Positions 36,566-45,056 of a DNA stretch of 64,000 nucleotides are shown here, piece after piece (the first letter of the stretch is position 1; each line of letters begins with the position of its first letter). Location of the stretch: NCBI RefSeq assembly GCF_003711105.1, contig NZ_CP023865.1:5109001-5173000 (forward strand), read 5' to 3'. Source of the stretch: Actinoplanes teichomyceticus ATCC 31121. GTDB lineage: Bacteria; Actinomycetota; Actinomycetes; Mycobacteriales; Micromonosporaceae. The position numbers and the translations under genes are program-made. The notes under the pieces are model-generated. The model did no database searches, had not been told where the DNA came from, and saw nothing but the letters and a program-made list of their open reading frames with translations.

Positions 36566-36583
36566 TCAACTGTTGAACTCAAC
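36566..36583. promoter_or_regulatory. Overlapping palindromes upstream of the ABC exporter operon
   Basis: TCAACTGTTGA (36566-36576) is an exact palindrome and overlaps GTTGAACTCAAC (36572-36583), an inverted repeat with a 2-bp centre. They lie 20-37 bp before the ATPase start and are the best candidate operator for the operon's TetR regulator. Confidence 0.55.
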
Positions 36584-36636
36584 GGTAGGTGAGTTTCCCG
36601 CCCGTGCGGAACACCGAAATTCGGCAAATGGTGAAA

Positions 36637-37284
36637 TCAGGCGTGCGCGTAGCGCCGCAGCACCTCGTCCACGTCCTCGTCGGTCAGCTGCCCGAAATCC
36701 TCGTACCAGCGGCCCACCGCGCAGAAGTCCGGCGGCGCGCTCAGGCACACCACCCCGTCGGTCTCCGGCGCGAGCAGGTCCCGCGCCTCCGGCGAGCAGA
36801 CCGGGACGGCCAGCAGCACCCGTTCCGGATTCCGGCCGTTGATCCAGCGGAGCGCGGCGTGCGCGGTCACCCCGGTGGCCAGCCCGTCGTCGACCAGCAC
36901 CACCACCCGGCCGGTGATCGCCGGGGCGGGCCGGTCACCGCGGTACCGGCGCACCCGGCGGCGCAGCTCCAGCCGCTCGGCGTCCAGGGTGCCGCTCAGG
37001 TCCCGCTCGGTGAGCCCGGCGTACCGCAAATTGTCCTGGTCGTAGACCGGCGGCCCGTCCTCGGCGATGGCGCCGAGCCCCCATTCGGGCCGGCCCGGCG
37101 CGCCCAGCTTGCGGGCCACCACGATGTCCAGATCGGCGCCGAGCCGGTCGGCGACCGGCGCCGCGACCGGCAGCCCGCCCCGCGGCAGCGCGAGCACGAT
37201 CGGCCGGTGCCCACACTCGCCCACCGCCTCGGCGACCCGCTCGGCGAGGGCCCGACCGGCCCGGGTGCGATCCCGGAAGATCAT
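36637..37284 (-). CDS. Phosphoribosyltransferase-family protein
   Basis: A 215-residue type I phosphoribosyltransferase fold. The PRPP loop is VVVLVDDGLATGVTAHAAL (about residues 124-142), preceded by IVLALPRGGLPVAAPVA and VVARKLGAPGRPEWGLGAI, and ending with WYEDFGQLTDEDV. The substrate base is not identifiable. It follows a dienelactone hydrolase-like gene by 4 nt; the same two domains are fused in some actinobacteria (for example mycobacterial Rv0571c of the DosR regulon), so a joint function linked to dormancy or low oxygen is possible but unproved. Confidence 0.88.
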   Translation of the reverse strand: MIFRDRTRAGRALAERVAEAVGECGHRPIVLALPRGGLPVAAPVADRLGADLDIVVARKLGAPGRPEWGLGAIAEDGPPVYDQDNLRYAGLTERDLSGTLDAERLELRRRVRRYRGDRPAPAITGRVVVLVDDGLATGVTAHAALRWINGRNPERVLLAVPVCSPEARDLLAPETDGVVCLSAPPDFCAVGRWYEDFGQLTDEDVDEVLRRYAHA

Positions 37285-37288
37285 CAGG

Positions 37289-37993
37289 TCACCCCCAGCG
37301 ACGGGTCTCGGCCAGGTGCCGCAGCGCCGGATGCCGGCTGTCCGGGCGGGGCGTCGCCTGGCCCAGGAACGTGCTGAACCACTCCCCCGCCTCCTCGGCC
37401 ACCGCCTCGAGCGCGCCCGGCTCCTCGAACAGGTGCGTCGCCCCCGGGATGATCCGCAGCTCGGCGTGCACCCGCATGGTGTTGCGGGCCTCCTCGTTGA
37501 GTTCCAGCACCGCCCCGTCGCGCTCGCCGACGATCAGCAGCGTCGGCACCCGCACGTCGATCAGGGCCGGCCCGGCCAGATCCGGGCGACCGCCACGGGA
37601 CACCACCGTGCGTACGACGTCGGGCCGGGCCGCCGCCGCGACCAGCGCCGCCGCCGCGCCGGTGCTGGCCCCGAAGAGCCCGAGCGGCAGCCCCGCGCTG
37701 GCCGGCTGCGCCCGCAGCCAGTCGATCATGCCGATCAGGCGGTCGGCGAGCAGCCCGATGTCGAACCGCCGCTGCCCGTTGTCCTCCTCCGGCGCGAGCA
37801 GGTCGGCCAGCAGCGTGGCGAACCCGCGGCGCTGGAGCGCCCGGGCCACCGCCTGATTGCGGGGGCTGTGCCGGGAACTGCCGCTGCCGTGGGCGAAGAG
37901 GACCACGCCCCTGGCGTGCTCGGCGAGGGTGAGGTCGCCGTCCAGGCACACCTCGCCGAGATCGATTCGTTCCGTGGTGCTCCAGGTGGTCAT
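37289..37993 (-). CDS. Dienelactone hydrolase-like alpha/beta hydrolase
   Basis: A 234-residue cytoplasmic hydrolase. Motifs: oxyanion-region VVLFAHGSGSSRHSPRN, nucleophile elbow GLFGASTGAAAALVAA (Ser within GAST), acid in LLIVGERDGAVLELN, and base in IPGATHLFEEPG. The ATG at 37993 has AAAGGGA 5 nt upstream. It is the first gene of a two-gene operon with the phosphoribosyltransferase, as in related actinobacterial loci where the two are fused. The substrate is unknown. Confidence 0.88.
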   Translation of the reverse strand: MTTWSTTERIDLGEVCLDGDLTLAEHARGVVLFAHGSGSSRHSPRNQAVARALQRRGFATLLADLLAPEEDNGQRRFDIGLLADRLIGMIDWLRAQPASAGLPLGLFGASTGAAAALVAAAARPDVVRTVVSRGGRPDLAGPALIDVRVPTLLIVGERDGAVLELNEEARNTMRVHAELRIIPGATHLFEEPGALEAVAEEAGEWFSTFLGQATPRPDSRHPALRHLAETRRWG

Positions 37994-38100
37994 GTCCGTC
38001 CCTTTCTGCTCGGCCGTTGCGGGCGTGCATTCCGGGGAGACAAGTCCCACCGTACGCGTCCTCAGGTGCACCGGCGGCCGGCCGATCGGGAGGGGGTCGA

Positions 38101-38371
38101 ATGCCCAGGAGATCCACCCCGATGTCTGTTCCCCGGCTCAACCGCACGCCGCAGACGCCGCCGGTGGCACCGGTCCGGGCCGCGGCCCGGGGACGCCACC
38201 AGAACGTCCGAGACGACGCCGACTCCCTCTCCGGCCGCGACCGCGGGCTGATCCACCAGGTCACCGGCCAGCGGATCGATGCCGGCCAGCACAACGCGCG
38301 GCCACCTGGAGCCGGCACTGCGCCACCTCGCCCGGCGCGGCCGGGGCAACCGCCTGGACGTGAGCGCCTGA
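38101..38371 (+). pseudogene. Probable decayed small gene (internal deletion with frame change)
   Basis: ATG at 38101 follows GGGAGGGGG at good spacing and opens a frame with DDADSLSGRDRGLIHQVTGQ, which looks like a real small actinobacterial protein. After about 62 codons the frame turns into Pro/Arg-rich sequence, while another frame reads HLEPALRHLARRGRGNRLDV and ends SA-stop at 38369-38371, which looks like a genuine C-terminus. The start and end are therefore present but out of phase and too close together. I infer an internal deletion that left a remnant of a protein once about 110-130 residues long. The family is not certain. Confidence 0.4.
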
Positions 38372-38383
38372 CGCCGGCCGGGG

Positions 38384-39085
38384 TCAGCCCCGCCGGGTCC
38401 GCTCCACCAGCGCCGCCGCCACGTCGCGCAGCTTGCGGTTGGTGTCCTGGGAGACCTTCGTCAGGATCAGGAACGCCTCGTCCGGACCGCACCGGCGCTC
38501 ACCCATGATGATGCCCTTGGCCTGCTCGATCACCGCGCGGCTCTCCATCGCCGCCTGCATGTGCTGGGCCAGGGTGGCGGTGGTGTCGTACAGGTGGGCG
38601 TTGGCGACGGCGACCCCGGCGTACCGCACGAACGTCTCGGCCAGCGTGACCGCCTCGTCGTCGAAGGCCCGCACCCGGGCGCCGTAGACGTTGAGCGCGC
38701 CGGTGACCCGCACGATGGGCAGGCCGACCGAGAGCACGCTGCCCACGCCGGCCGCGGCGGCGCTCGCCGGCCAGCCGGCCCAGCGGTCGTCGGCGCCGGT
38801 GTCCGGGACGTGGACGGTGGCCTGCGCGGCCGCCGCCTCCAGGCACGGGCCGAGGTCCCGCTCGTACTGCAGGGTGTCGAGTCGCAGCGCGGTCGCGCCG
38901 GTGTACGCCGGGGTGTACGCGCCGCTGTCCCGGATCAGGGTGACCGATACCTGCTCGGCGCCCGGCACGGTGCGCCGGGCCAGCTCGGTCACCCGGTGCA
39001 GGACACCGTTCAGGTCGGTCTCGCCCAGCTTGATGCGGCCGAGTTCGGCCAGGGCCGCGGCTGGTTCGGCTGGATCGTACGCCAT
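38384..39085 (-). CDS. GAF-ANTAR transcription antiterminator-like protein 1
   Basis: A 233-residue protein with an N-terminal GAF domain (about 20-160; VSVTLIRDSGAYTPAYTG, YERDLGPCLEAAAA, SVGLPI, GALNVYGAR) and a C-terminal ANTAR RNA-binding domain (about 175-230; HMQAAMESRAVIEQAKGIIM, DEAFLILTKVSQDTNRKLRD). ANTAR proteins bind two-hairpin RNA and prevent termination; the GAF domain probably senses a small ligand or redox state. The ATG at 39085 aligns exactly with the start of its paralogue at 39552. The two genes are divergent and separated by 466 bp. Confidence 0.92.
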   Translation of the reverse strand: MAYDPAEPAAALAELGRIKLGETDLNGVLHRVTELARRTVPGAEQVSVTLIRDSGAYTPAYTGATALRLDTLQYERDLGPCLEAAAAQATVHVPDTGADDRWAGWPASAAAAGVGSVLSVGLPIVRVTGALNVYGARVRAFDDEAVTLAETFVRYAGVAVANAHLYDTTATLAQHMQAAMESRAVIEQAKGIIMGERRCGPDEAFLILTKVSQDTNRKLRDVAAALVERTRRG

Positions 39086-39422
39086 CAACGTCAGAAATTC
39101 CCCGCAGCGGAGCGCGGGCCGCCGACAGGCGACTCGCGCTGGATCAACCGGTGACGCTGCCCGGAGGACCGGACGGTCCTCGGACCCGCGCCGCTGCTTG
39201 ACGCTGGTTGGCCGATGTTGGTGTCCGACATCGGCAGCAGGACGCCGATACTACCGATACCCGGCCGGGGATGCCCAACACGGTGGCGGGACCGGCGGCC
39301 GGCGGCGCCGCACCGGCGCGACCGGAAGAGCGGGGGCGGAACGGCGGCACCGCAGCCGCGCGACCGGAACACAGCGGGGGGCGCAACGGCGACGGCGGAA
39401 CAGCGGGGGCGGAACAGCGGGG

Positions 39423-39492
39423 GCGCAACGGCGACGGCGCAACGGCGACGGCGCAACGGCGACGGCGCAACGGCGACGGCGCAACGGCGACG
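39423..39492. repeat. 14-bp tandem repeat, five exact copies
   Basis: GCGCAACGGCGACG is repeated five times exactly between the two divergent GAF-ANTAR genes, following looser GGAACAGCGGGGGC repeats (about 39315-39422). Nothing else recognisable occupies the 466-bp spacer 39086-39551. Confidence 0.85.
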
Positions 39493-39551
39493 GGGATCGC
39501 CCGGCGGGATTCCGGTCCACCGGGCCGCCCCGGCGGGTAAGAAGGATGAGC

Positions 39552-40259
39552 ATGACGCCGGATCCGTTGGACCCCACCGCCGCCTTCCGCGAACTGAGCC
39601 GCATCAACCTGGGCGAGACCGATATGGAGGGTGTGCTGAGCACCGTCGCCGGCCTGGCCCAGCGGGCCGTGCCGGGGGCGCGGGACGTCTCGGTGACCCT
39701 GATCGGCCAGAAGCGCCCGCGCACCATAGCCAGCACCAGCGAGACCGCCATGCGGATCGACGGCTGGCAGTACGAGCACGGTCGCGGCCCGTGCCTGGAC
39801 GCCAGCCGCCAGCACATCACGCTGCGCATCGACGACGTGGTGGCGGAACGCCGCTGGCCCGGCTGGAGCGAGCACACCGCGGGCCTGGGGATGCACAGCA
39901 CGTTCAGCGTCGGGCTGCCGATCCGCGAGCAGATCTCCGGGGCGTTCAACGTCTACGCCGGGACCGCGCACGCGTTCGACGACGACGCCGTGCTGCTGGC
40001 CGAGACGTTCGCCGGTTACGCCGCGGTCGCCCTGACCAACGCGCACCTCTACGACACCACGGTCGTCCTGACCCAGCACATGCAGGCCGCGATGGAGAGC
40101 CGCGCGGTGATCGAGCAGGCCAAGGGCATCATCATGGGCCAGCGCCACTGCACCGCGGACGAGGCCTTCGCGATTCTGTCCCGCGCCTCCCAGGACGCCA
40201 ACCGCAAACTCCGCGAGGTCGCCGCCGACCTGGTCGACCGCGCCCAGCGCCCGTCGTAG
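39552..40259 (+). CDS. GAF-ANTAR transcription antiterminator-like protein 2
   Basis: A 235-residue paralogue of the divergent neighbour with the same order: GAF (VSVTLIGQKRPRTIASTS, YEHGRGPCLDASRQ, SVGLPI, GAFNVYAGT), then ANTAR (HMQAAMESRAVIEQAKGIIM, DEAFAILSRASQDANRKLRE). The ATG at 39552 is chosen over 39546 because GAAGGA then has a 5-nt spacer and the N-termini of the paralogues align residue for residue (MTPDPLDPTAAF against MAYDPAEPAAAL). It is expected to regulate RNA termination at unknown targets. Confidence 0.92.
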   Translation: MTPDPLDPTAAFRELSRINLGETDMEGVLSTVAGLAQRAVPGARDVSVTLIGQKRPRTIASTSETAMRIDGWQYEHGRGPCLDASRQHITLRIDDVVAERRWPGWSEHTAGLGMHSTFSVGLPIREQISGAFNVYAGTAHAFDDDAVLLAETFAGYAAVALTNAHLYDTTVVLTQHMQAAMESRAVIEQAKGIIMGQRHCTADEAFAILSRASQDANRKLREVAADLVDRAQRPS

Positions 40260-40346
40260 CCGGTCGGCGCCGGAGCGCCGCGGCCAGGCGGCCCCGGGCC
40301 CCCACAGCCGAGCGTTCATAGCCGCGCGGCCCGGGACTTCATAGCC

Positions 40347-40408
40347 GGACCGCCGCAGCCGGGCGACCCCGGACCGCCGCAGCCGGGCGACCCCGGACCG
40401 CCGCAGCC
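40347..40408. repeat. 24-bp tandem repeat, about 2.6 copies
   Basis: GGACCGCCGCAGCCGGGCGACCCC occurs twice exactly and a third time in part, between two convergent genes. It is noncoding. Confidence 0.7.
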
Positions 40409-40485
40409 CCTGCGGCGCCGGGCCGACCGGGCCGGCCGGGTGCGCGCGGCCGCGTCCGGCCCCGAGGGCCGCGGGACGGTGCCGG

Positions 40486-41559
40486 TCAGCGCGGGCGGTC
40501 CAGCAGGTGGCGCCAGTGGCGGACCAGCGGGGCCGGGCAGGCGATGTCCCGGATGCCGGCGGCCAGCAGCTGCTCGTGCAGGCGGGGGCCGGGGCGCAGG
40601 TCCAGGGCGAGCTGGCAGGCGATGTCGCGGGCGGCGGCGACCGAGGCGGCCCACTCGATCAGCTGGGTGACCACCAGCGGCAGGTGGTCCGGGGGCAGCA
40701 GCACGTCGTTGCGGACGCTGCGATCCCAGACCACGGTGTGCTGGGCCAGGTCGGCGGTGCTGACGCGCAGCAGGTGACAGTCGTCGACCAGGTCCGCGAC
40801 GCCGAGCGCGGCGGCCGGGGTGGCGATGTCGAGGCCGAGCCGCCAGCGGCCGCCGGTGGCCGCGACGAACGCGGAGATCTCCTGGCGCGCGGAGACCATC
40901 GGCAGGACGACCAGCGGATCGCCCGACGGGCACTCGCCGACGAGCGCGTCGAAGGCGGCCAGCGCCTCCGGGTGCAGCGAGCGGACGCCCCGGCGGCCGA
41001 AGGCGGCGGCGGGCGGCCCGCCGGCCGGCTCGTCGAAGTAGCGGATCGCCGGCAGCGGCCGGCCGGACTCGGCCAGCAACCGCCACAGCCGCACCCGCTC
41101 CGCCTCGGGCAGCGCGCGCAGGTCCTCGGCGCGCAGCGGGGCCCAGCCGTCCGCGAGGTGGGCGGCGTCCTGGGCCTCGGCCAGGTTGGTCACCTCGGCG
41201 TGGATCCGCAGGGTCGCGGCGGCCGGTGCGGGCGGCGCGGTGGTCGCCTCGTCGAAGTCGACGACCACGTCCTGACCGAGCCAGCTGTCGTCGACCGGCA
41301 CTCCGGTGAGGACCGGCACGGGCAGCGCCCAGAGCGCCCGGGCCTCCGGGGCGTACGGCGTGACCGGCTCCTCGACGATCACCCCGGACAGCCGCGGGGC
41401 GAGCGTACGGATCAGGTCGACGTCGGGTTTCTCCAGGTAGAGCAGGACCCGGCCGAAGACGATCTCCTCGATGCCGGTGCGGTCGACGAGCAGCCCGCGA
41501 TGGCGGCCGAAGCCGTACGCGATGCCGGGCTCGTGGTCGTCGCCGGTCCGGTCACTCAT
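40486..41559 (-). CDS. PEP-utilising enzyme I-like protein lacking the phosphohistidine (probable pseudoenzyme)
   Basis: A 357-residue protein resembling the mobile and PEP-binding barrel domains of PTS enzyme I or PPDK, without the HPr-binding part. The swivel segment reads GVIVEEPVTPYAPEARALW, where the family has GG(R)TSHTSIMAR; the catalytic His position is apparently Tyr. Barrel landmarks remain: PLRAEDLRALPEAE, AFGRRGVRSLHPE, VVLPMVSARQEI, DIATPAAALG, RVSTADLAQHTVVWDR, and DIACQLALDL with the Cys of the CGE motif region. Metal ligands (Glu of VEIPAA, Asn of GTNDL) look replaced. It probably cannot transfer phosphate and may sense PEP or regulate. GAGG precedes the ATG. Confidence 0.7.
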   Translation of the reverse strand: MSDRTGDDHEPGIAYGFGRHRGLLVDRTGIEEIVFGRVLLYLEKPDVDLIRTLAPRLSGVIVEEPVTPYAPEARALWALPVPVLTGVPVDDSWLGQDVVVDFDEATTAPPAPAAATLRIHAEVTNLAEAQDAAHLADGWAPLRAEDLRALPEAERVRLWRLLAESGRPLPAIRYFDEPAGGPPAAAFGRRGVRSLHPEALAAFDALVGECPSGDPLVVLPMVSARQEISAFVAATGGRWRLGLDIATPAAALGVADLVDDCHLLRVSTADLAQHTVVWDRSVRNDVLLPPDHLPLVVTQLIEWAASVAAARDIACQLALDLRPGPRLHEQLLAAGIRDIACPAPLVRHWRHLLDRPR

Positions 41560-41701
41560 GCGCCACCTCGCCTCACTGACGGGGACGGAAGTCCGCTACG
41601 GACGGTAGCTCCATCGGGGGCGTTCGCGCAGCCCGCGACGGTGCCGGATGTCGTGCCGGGGTGCCCGGCGGCGGACGACCGGCCGCCGGGCCGCGGCGTG
41701 G

Positions 41702-42613
41702 TCAGTGCGTGATCGGGATGCGCCAGAGGGCCGGTGTCTCCCGGTCGGCCGTCCGGCTCACCGATCGCAGCCACAACAGGGCGATCAGCGAGATCAGTAG
41801 CAGGCCACCCCAGGACAGCACGGTGAACAGGTGGGTCTGCGACGCGGTGGGCTCCGGCTGGTAGCCGCGCTCCAGCAGGGAGTACTGGTACGGCGTGCCG
41901 GTCAGCACCAGGGTGACCAGCAGCGCGATGCTGTGCATGCTGTCCCACAGCGCGTGCAGCACCGCGACGCCCAGGTAGGACAGCAGCAGGCGGCGGGTCA
42001 TGGCGAAGTGCCGGCGGCCGCTGGCCGAGAAGAGCACGCCGCCGAGGATCGCGGTCCACAGGCCGTGGCCCAGCGGCGCGAGCAGGCCGCGCAGCAGCTC
42101 GGTCTGCACCAGCTGGGTCAGCGACAGGCCCTGTGCGGTGAAGAGCGCGGTGAACGCGTAGCCGGCCGACTCGAACGCGGCGAATCCGAAGCCGACCGAG
42201 GCGCCCAGCACCAGGCCGTCGGCGGCGTACTTGTGACTCAGCCGCCGGGTCAGGAAGGCCAGCGCGGCGAGCTTCGCGGCCTCCTCGATCAGCCCGACGC
42301 CGAGGAAGAAGGCCGGCGACGGGTGCAGCAGGTACGTCTCCAGCAGCGACGCGGCGAGCACGCCGAGCACGCCGCCGGTGACGAACGTGCTGAACAGCAG
42401 CTCCGCGGTGACCTCGCCGCTGTGCCGGCGGCTGAACGCCCACAGCACGAACGTCACCGGAACCAGGAAGCTGCCGAGCAGGACCAGGGTGGGTATCAGG
42501 TTCGGATTGCCGGTGGCCAGCGTGACCACCACGGTGAGCAGCCAGAGGACCAGTCCGGTGAGGAAGACCCGCAACCAGTGACGGCGGCGGGGCGGTGCGG
42601 TGGTCTGGTACAT
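41702..42613 (-). CDS. PrsW-family intramembrane metalloprotease
   Basis: A 303-residue membrane protein with about eight hydrophobic helices. All PrsW motifs are present: EEAAK within GVGLIEEAAKLAAL, GFAAFESAGYA, and HALWD within GVAVLHALWDSMHS, which supply the zinc ligands and catalytic Glu. PrsW proteases cleave membrane proteins such as anti-sigma factors. No sigma/anti-sigma pair is nearby. The ATG at 42613 has GGGAGG 6 nt upstream; a much longer open frame continues upstream through the divergent phosphatase gene and is not real. Confidence 0.9.
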   Translation of the reverse strand: MYQTTAPPRRRHWLRVFLTGLVLWLLTVVVTLATGNPNLIPTLVLLGSFLVPVTFVLWAFSRRHSGEVTAELLFSTFVTGGVLGVLAASLLETYLLHPSPAFFLGVGLIEEAAKLAALAFLTRRLSHKYAADGLVLGASVGFGFAAFESAGYAFTALFTAQGLSLTQLVQTELLRGLLAPLGHGLWTAILGGVLFSASGRRHFAMTRRLLLSYLGVAVLHALWDSMHSIALLVTLVLTGTPYQYSLLERGYQPEPTASQTHLFTVLSWGGLLLISLIALLWLRSVSRTADRETPALWRIPITH

Positions 42614-42910
42614 GTCGCGCCTCCCGCGCAGATGTGAGCGGCACCGTCGTACCCACCGCAGCGGACCCGCACACGGCGGCCGGCGTTCCTCCCCGCCGGT
42701 GGCCGGCGTTCCTCTCCGCCAGCCGGCGGCGTTCCCCCCGCCGGCCGCCGGCGTTCCCCCTCGATGGCGGGCCAGGCCCGGCGCCGGTAGCCGGCCACCG
42801 GCGTGATGGTCGATGTTCACGTTCACAACGCGGGGTGTTGGCCACCGCGTGACCGGGCGCGCCGAGGGTGGACCGCGATCTTGCCAGCACCCGTACCGTG
42901 GAGTTCCCCC
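42614..42910. other. Divergent spacer with CCGGCGTTCC repeats
   Basis: About 300 bp between prsW and the phosphatase gene. It contains four to five degenerate copies of a unit with GCCGGCGTTCC(T/C)CCCCGCC at roughly 42680-42770. No gene is visible; promoters for both flanking genes must lie here. Confidence 0.5.
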
Positions 42911-44788
42911 ATGCCCTCCCTCCCCGTGAGCCGCCGGACCGTCCTGCGCGCCTCCGCCGCCGGGGCCGCCGGTCTCGTCGCCGGACCGGGCGCTCTCGCG
43001 CCGGCCGCTCCCGCCGTCCCCGCGGCGGCATCCCCGGCGTTCGTCGACAGCTACCGGACCAACCTCGTCGCGAACCTGACCGCCGAGACCAACGCCGCGC
43101 TCCGCATCCTGTCCGGCTTCGGCCGGGTGTGGTCCACCGGCGCGGCCTGGAACAGCGGCACCGTCCTGGACCGGGCGTTCCTGCGGGCGAACATCCGGTA
43201 CGTGGTCAAGGCGACCACCCACCGCACCGACGCCGAGGCGGCCCGGGCGTTCCTGGTCGACCGCCGGCACCAGAGCTACTCGGTGACCGCCGGCCTCGGC
43301 CCGCTCGCCGAGCTGTACCGGGCCGGCGCGCTCGCCGTCACCGGCGTCACTGCCGCGCCGGACACCACCCCGGCGACCACGATCAGCGATGCCGTCCCGA
43401 CCGGCGCCCCGGCCGGCTCGGCGATCGGCGCCGGCTCCCCCACCTCGCCGCTGGGCCGGGTGGTCACCCTGGTCAACACGGTGCGCGGCGGCTACTCCTC
43501 GGGCAACCCGGCGAAGCTGGCCTTCCAGTACCCGCGCCCGTGGCGGCTCACGGTGGACAGCGAGGTCGTCGACACCGGGCGGGTGGACGACCTCGGCTAC
43601 CCCGTCTACGACTCCGAGGTCGTCGTGGCGCCGGCCCTGCTGCGCCAGCGCGGGACCGCCCCGGCCGACGACGGCGGGTACGTCAGCGGGCACAGCAACG
43701 CGCTGTTCCTGGCCGCGCTCGCCTACGCGTACGCCGTCCCGGAACGGTTCCAGGAGCTCGTCACGTGCGCGTACGACCTGGCGCACACCCGGATCGTGGC
43801 CGGCATGCACTCGCCGGCCGACGTGATCGGCGGCCGGGTCCTGGCCACCGCGCTGGCCGCGGCCATCCTGCGGGACCCGGAGAACGCCACGCTCAAGGCG
43901 GAGGCGCGGGCCCAGGCGCTGGCGTACTTCCAGTCCCGGGTGGGCGCCGACGTGCACGGCTTCGCGCACTCCGGTGCCGACGAGTACGCCGACCGCGAGC
44001 ACAACGCCCGCCACGTCCGGCACCGGCACACGTACGACCTGCCGACGCACGGCCGGCGCGTCCCGGTCACCGTGCCGGCCGGGGCCGAGGTGCTGCTCGA
44101 GACCCGCCTGCCGTACCTGGACGGCGAGCAGCGCCGCGAGGTGCTGCGGACCACCGCGTCCGGCTCGGGTCACCCCGTCCTGGACGGTCCGGAGCAGTGG
44201 GGCCGGCTGAACCTGTTCGCGGCCGCCGACGGCTACGGCGCGTTCGACGCCACGGTGGCGGTCACCCTGGACGCGGCGCGGGGTGGCTTCCACGCCGCAG
44301 ATGCCTGGCGCAACGACATCGGTGGCCGCGGCGGCCTGGTCAAGCTCGGTTCCGGCGCGCTGACGCTGTCCGGTGACAACAGCTACCGGGGTGGCACCAC
44401 ACTGGCCGGGGGCACCCTGACCGCCGCGGCGCGCACCGCGCTCGGCGACGGCGACGTGACCGTCTCCGGCGGCACGCTGCGGCTGGCGGCCGGCGGGGTG
44501 CGGGTGCGCCGCGACTACCGGCAGAGCGGCGGCACCCTGGCGGTCACCGCCGACCCGCGGGGCCGGGCCGCGCTGGTGATCGACGGGGATGCCACGCTGG
44601 GCCGGGACGCGACGCTGTCGGTCACGGTCGCGCCGGGCGGCCGGCACGCGTACGACGCCCCGGTGCCCGTGCTGACCGCCCGCCGGCTGCGCGGCCGGTT
44701 CGCCCGGGTGGTGGTGGCCACCCCGGGTCACCGCGCCGAGCTGGTCTCCTACCGGGACACCGTGGCGGTGCGGCTGCGTACCGCCTGA
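42911..44788 (+). CDS. Tat-exported PAP2/acid phosphatase with autotransporter-type beta repeat
   Basis: A 625-residue secreted protein. A twin-arginine signal (VSRRTVLRASAAGAAGLVAG) is followed by a vanadium-haloperoxidase/PAP2-type phosphatase domain, whose histidine motifs are GGYVSGHSNALFLA and HTRIVAGMHSPADVIGG (about residues 255-310). The C-terminal part contains an autotransporter-associated beta-strand repeat (GLVKLGSGALTLSGDNSYRG then TTLAGGTLTAAARTALGDG), rare in Gram-positive bacteria outside such phosphatases. The likely role is extracellular phosphate release from organic phosphate. GGAG lies 7 nt before the ATG. Confidence 0.82.
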   Translation: MPSLPVSRRTVLRASAAGAAGLVAGPGALAPAAPAVPAAASPAFVDSYRTNLVANLTAETNAALRILSGFGRVWSTGAAWNSGTVLDRAFLRANIRYVVKATTHRTDAEAARAFLVDRRHQSYSVTAGLGPLAELYRAGALAVTGVTAAPDTTPATTISDAVPTGAPAGSAIGAGSPTSPLGRVVTLVNTVRGGYSSGNPAKLAFQYPRPWRLTVDSEVVDTGRVDDLGYPVYDSEVVVAPALLRQRGTAPADDGGYVSGHSNALFLAALAYAYAVPERFQELVTCAYDLAHTRIVAGMHSPADVIGGRVLATALAAAILRDPENATLKAEARAQALAYFQSRVGADVHGFAHSGADEYADREHNARHVRHRHTYDLPTHGRRVPVTVPAGAEVLLETRLPYLDGEQRREVLRTTASGSGHPVLDGPEQWGRLNLFAAADGYGAFDATVAVTLDAARGGFHAADAWRNDIGGRGGLVKLGSGALTLSGDNSYRGGTTLAGGTLTAAARTALGDGDVTVSGGTLRLAAGGVRVRRDYRQSGGTLAVTADPRGRAALVIDGDATLGRDATLSVTVAPGGRHAYDAPVPVLTARRLRGRFARVVVATPGHRAELVSYRDTVAVRLRTA

Positions 44789-44827
44789 CGCGGACCCGGG
44801 CGCCGCTGGTCCGGGCACCCGCACCAG

Positions 44828-44937
44828 CGGGACCCGGGCCAGCGGCACCCGGGCCAGCGGCGCCCGGGTAAGCAGCGCCCGGGTAAGCAGCGCCCGGGTA
44901 AGCAGCGCCCGGACCAGCGGCACCCGGGTAAGCGGCA
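44828..44937. repeat. 15-bp tandem repeats between two secreted hydrolase genes
   Basis: About seven copies of a 15-bp unit of the form GCACCCGGGCCAGCG or GCGCCCGGGTAAGCA follow the phosphatase stop. Each unit contains a CCCGGG palindrome. It is noncoding. Confidence 0.75.
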
Positions 44938-45056
44938 TCCAAGCCGGCGGCTTCGGGGCCGTCGGCGGCGGGGCCGGCGGCGGTCCGTCATGAGTCGGCC
45001 GCCGGCTTGACAAACATCGACGACCGGCCATTGGATGGGTCCGGGAGGTAACCACA

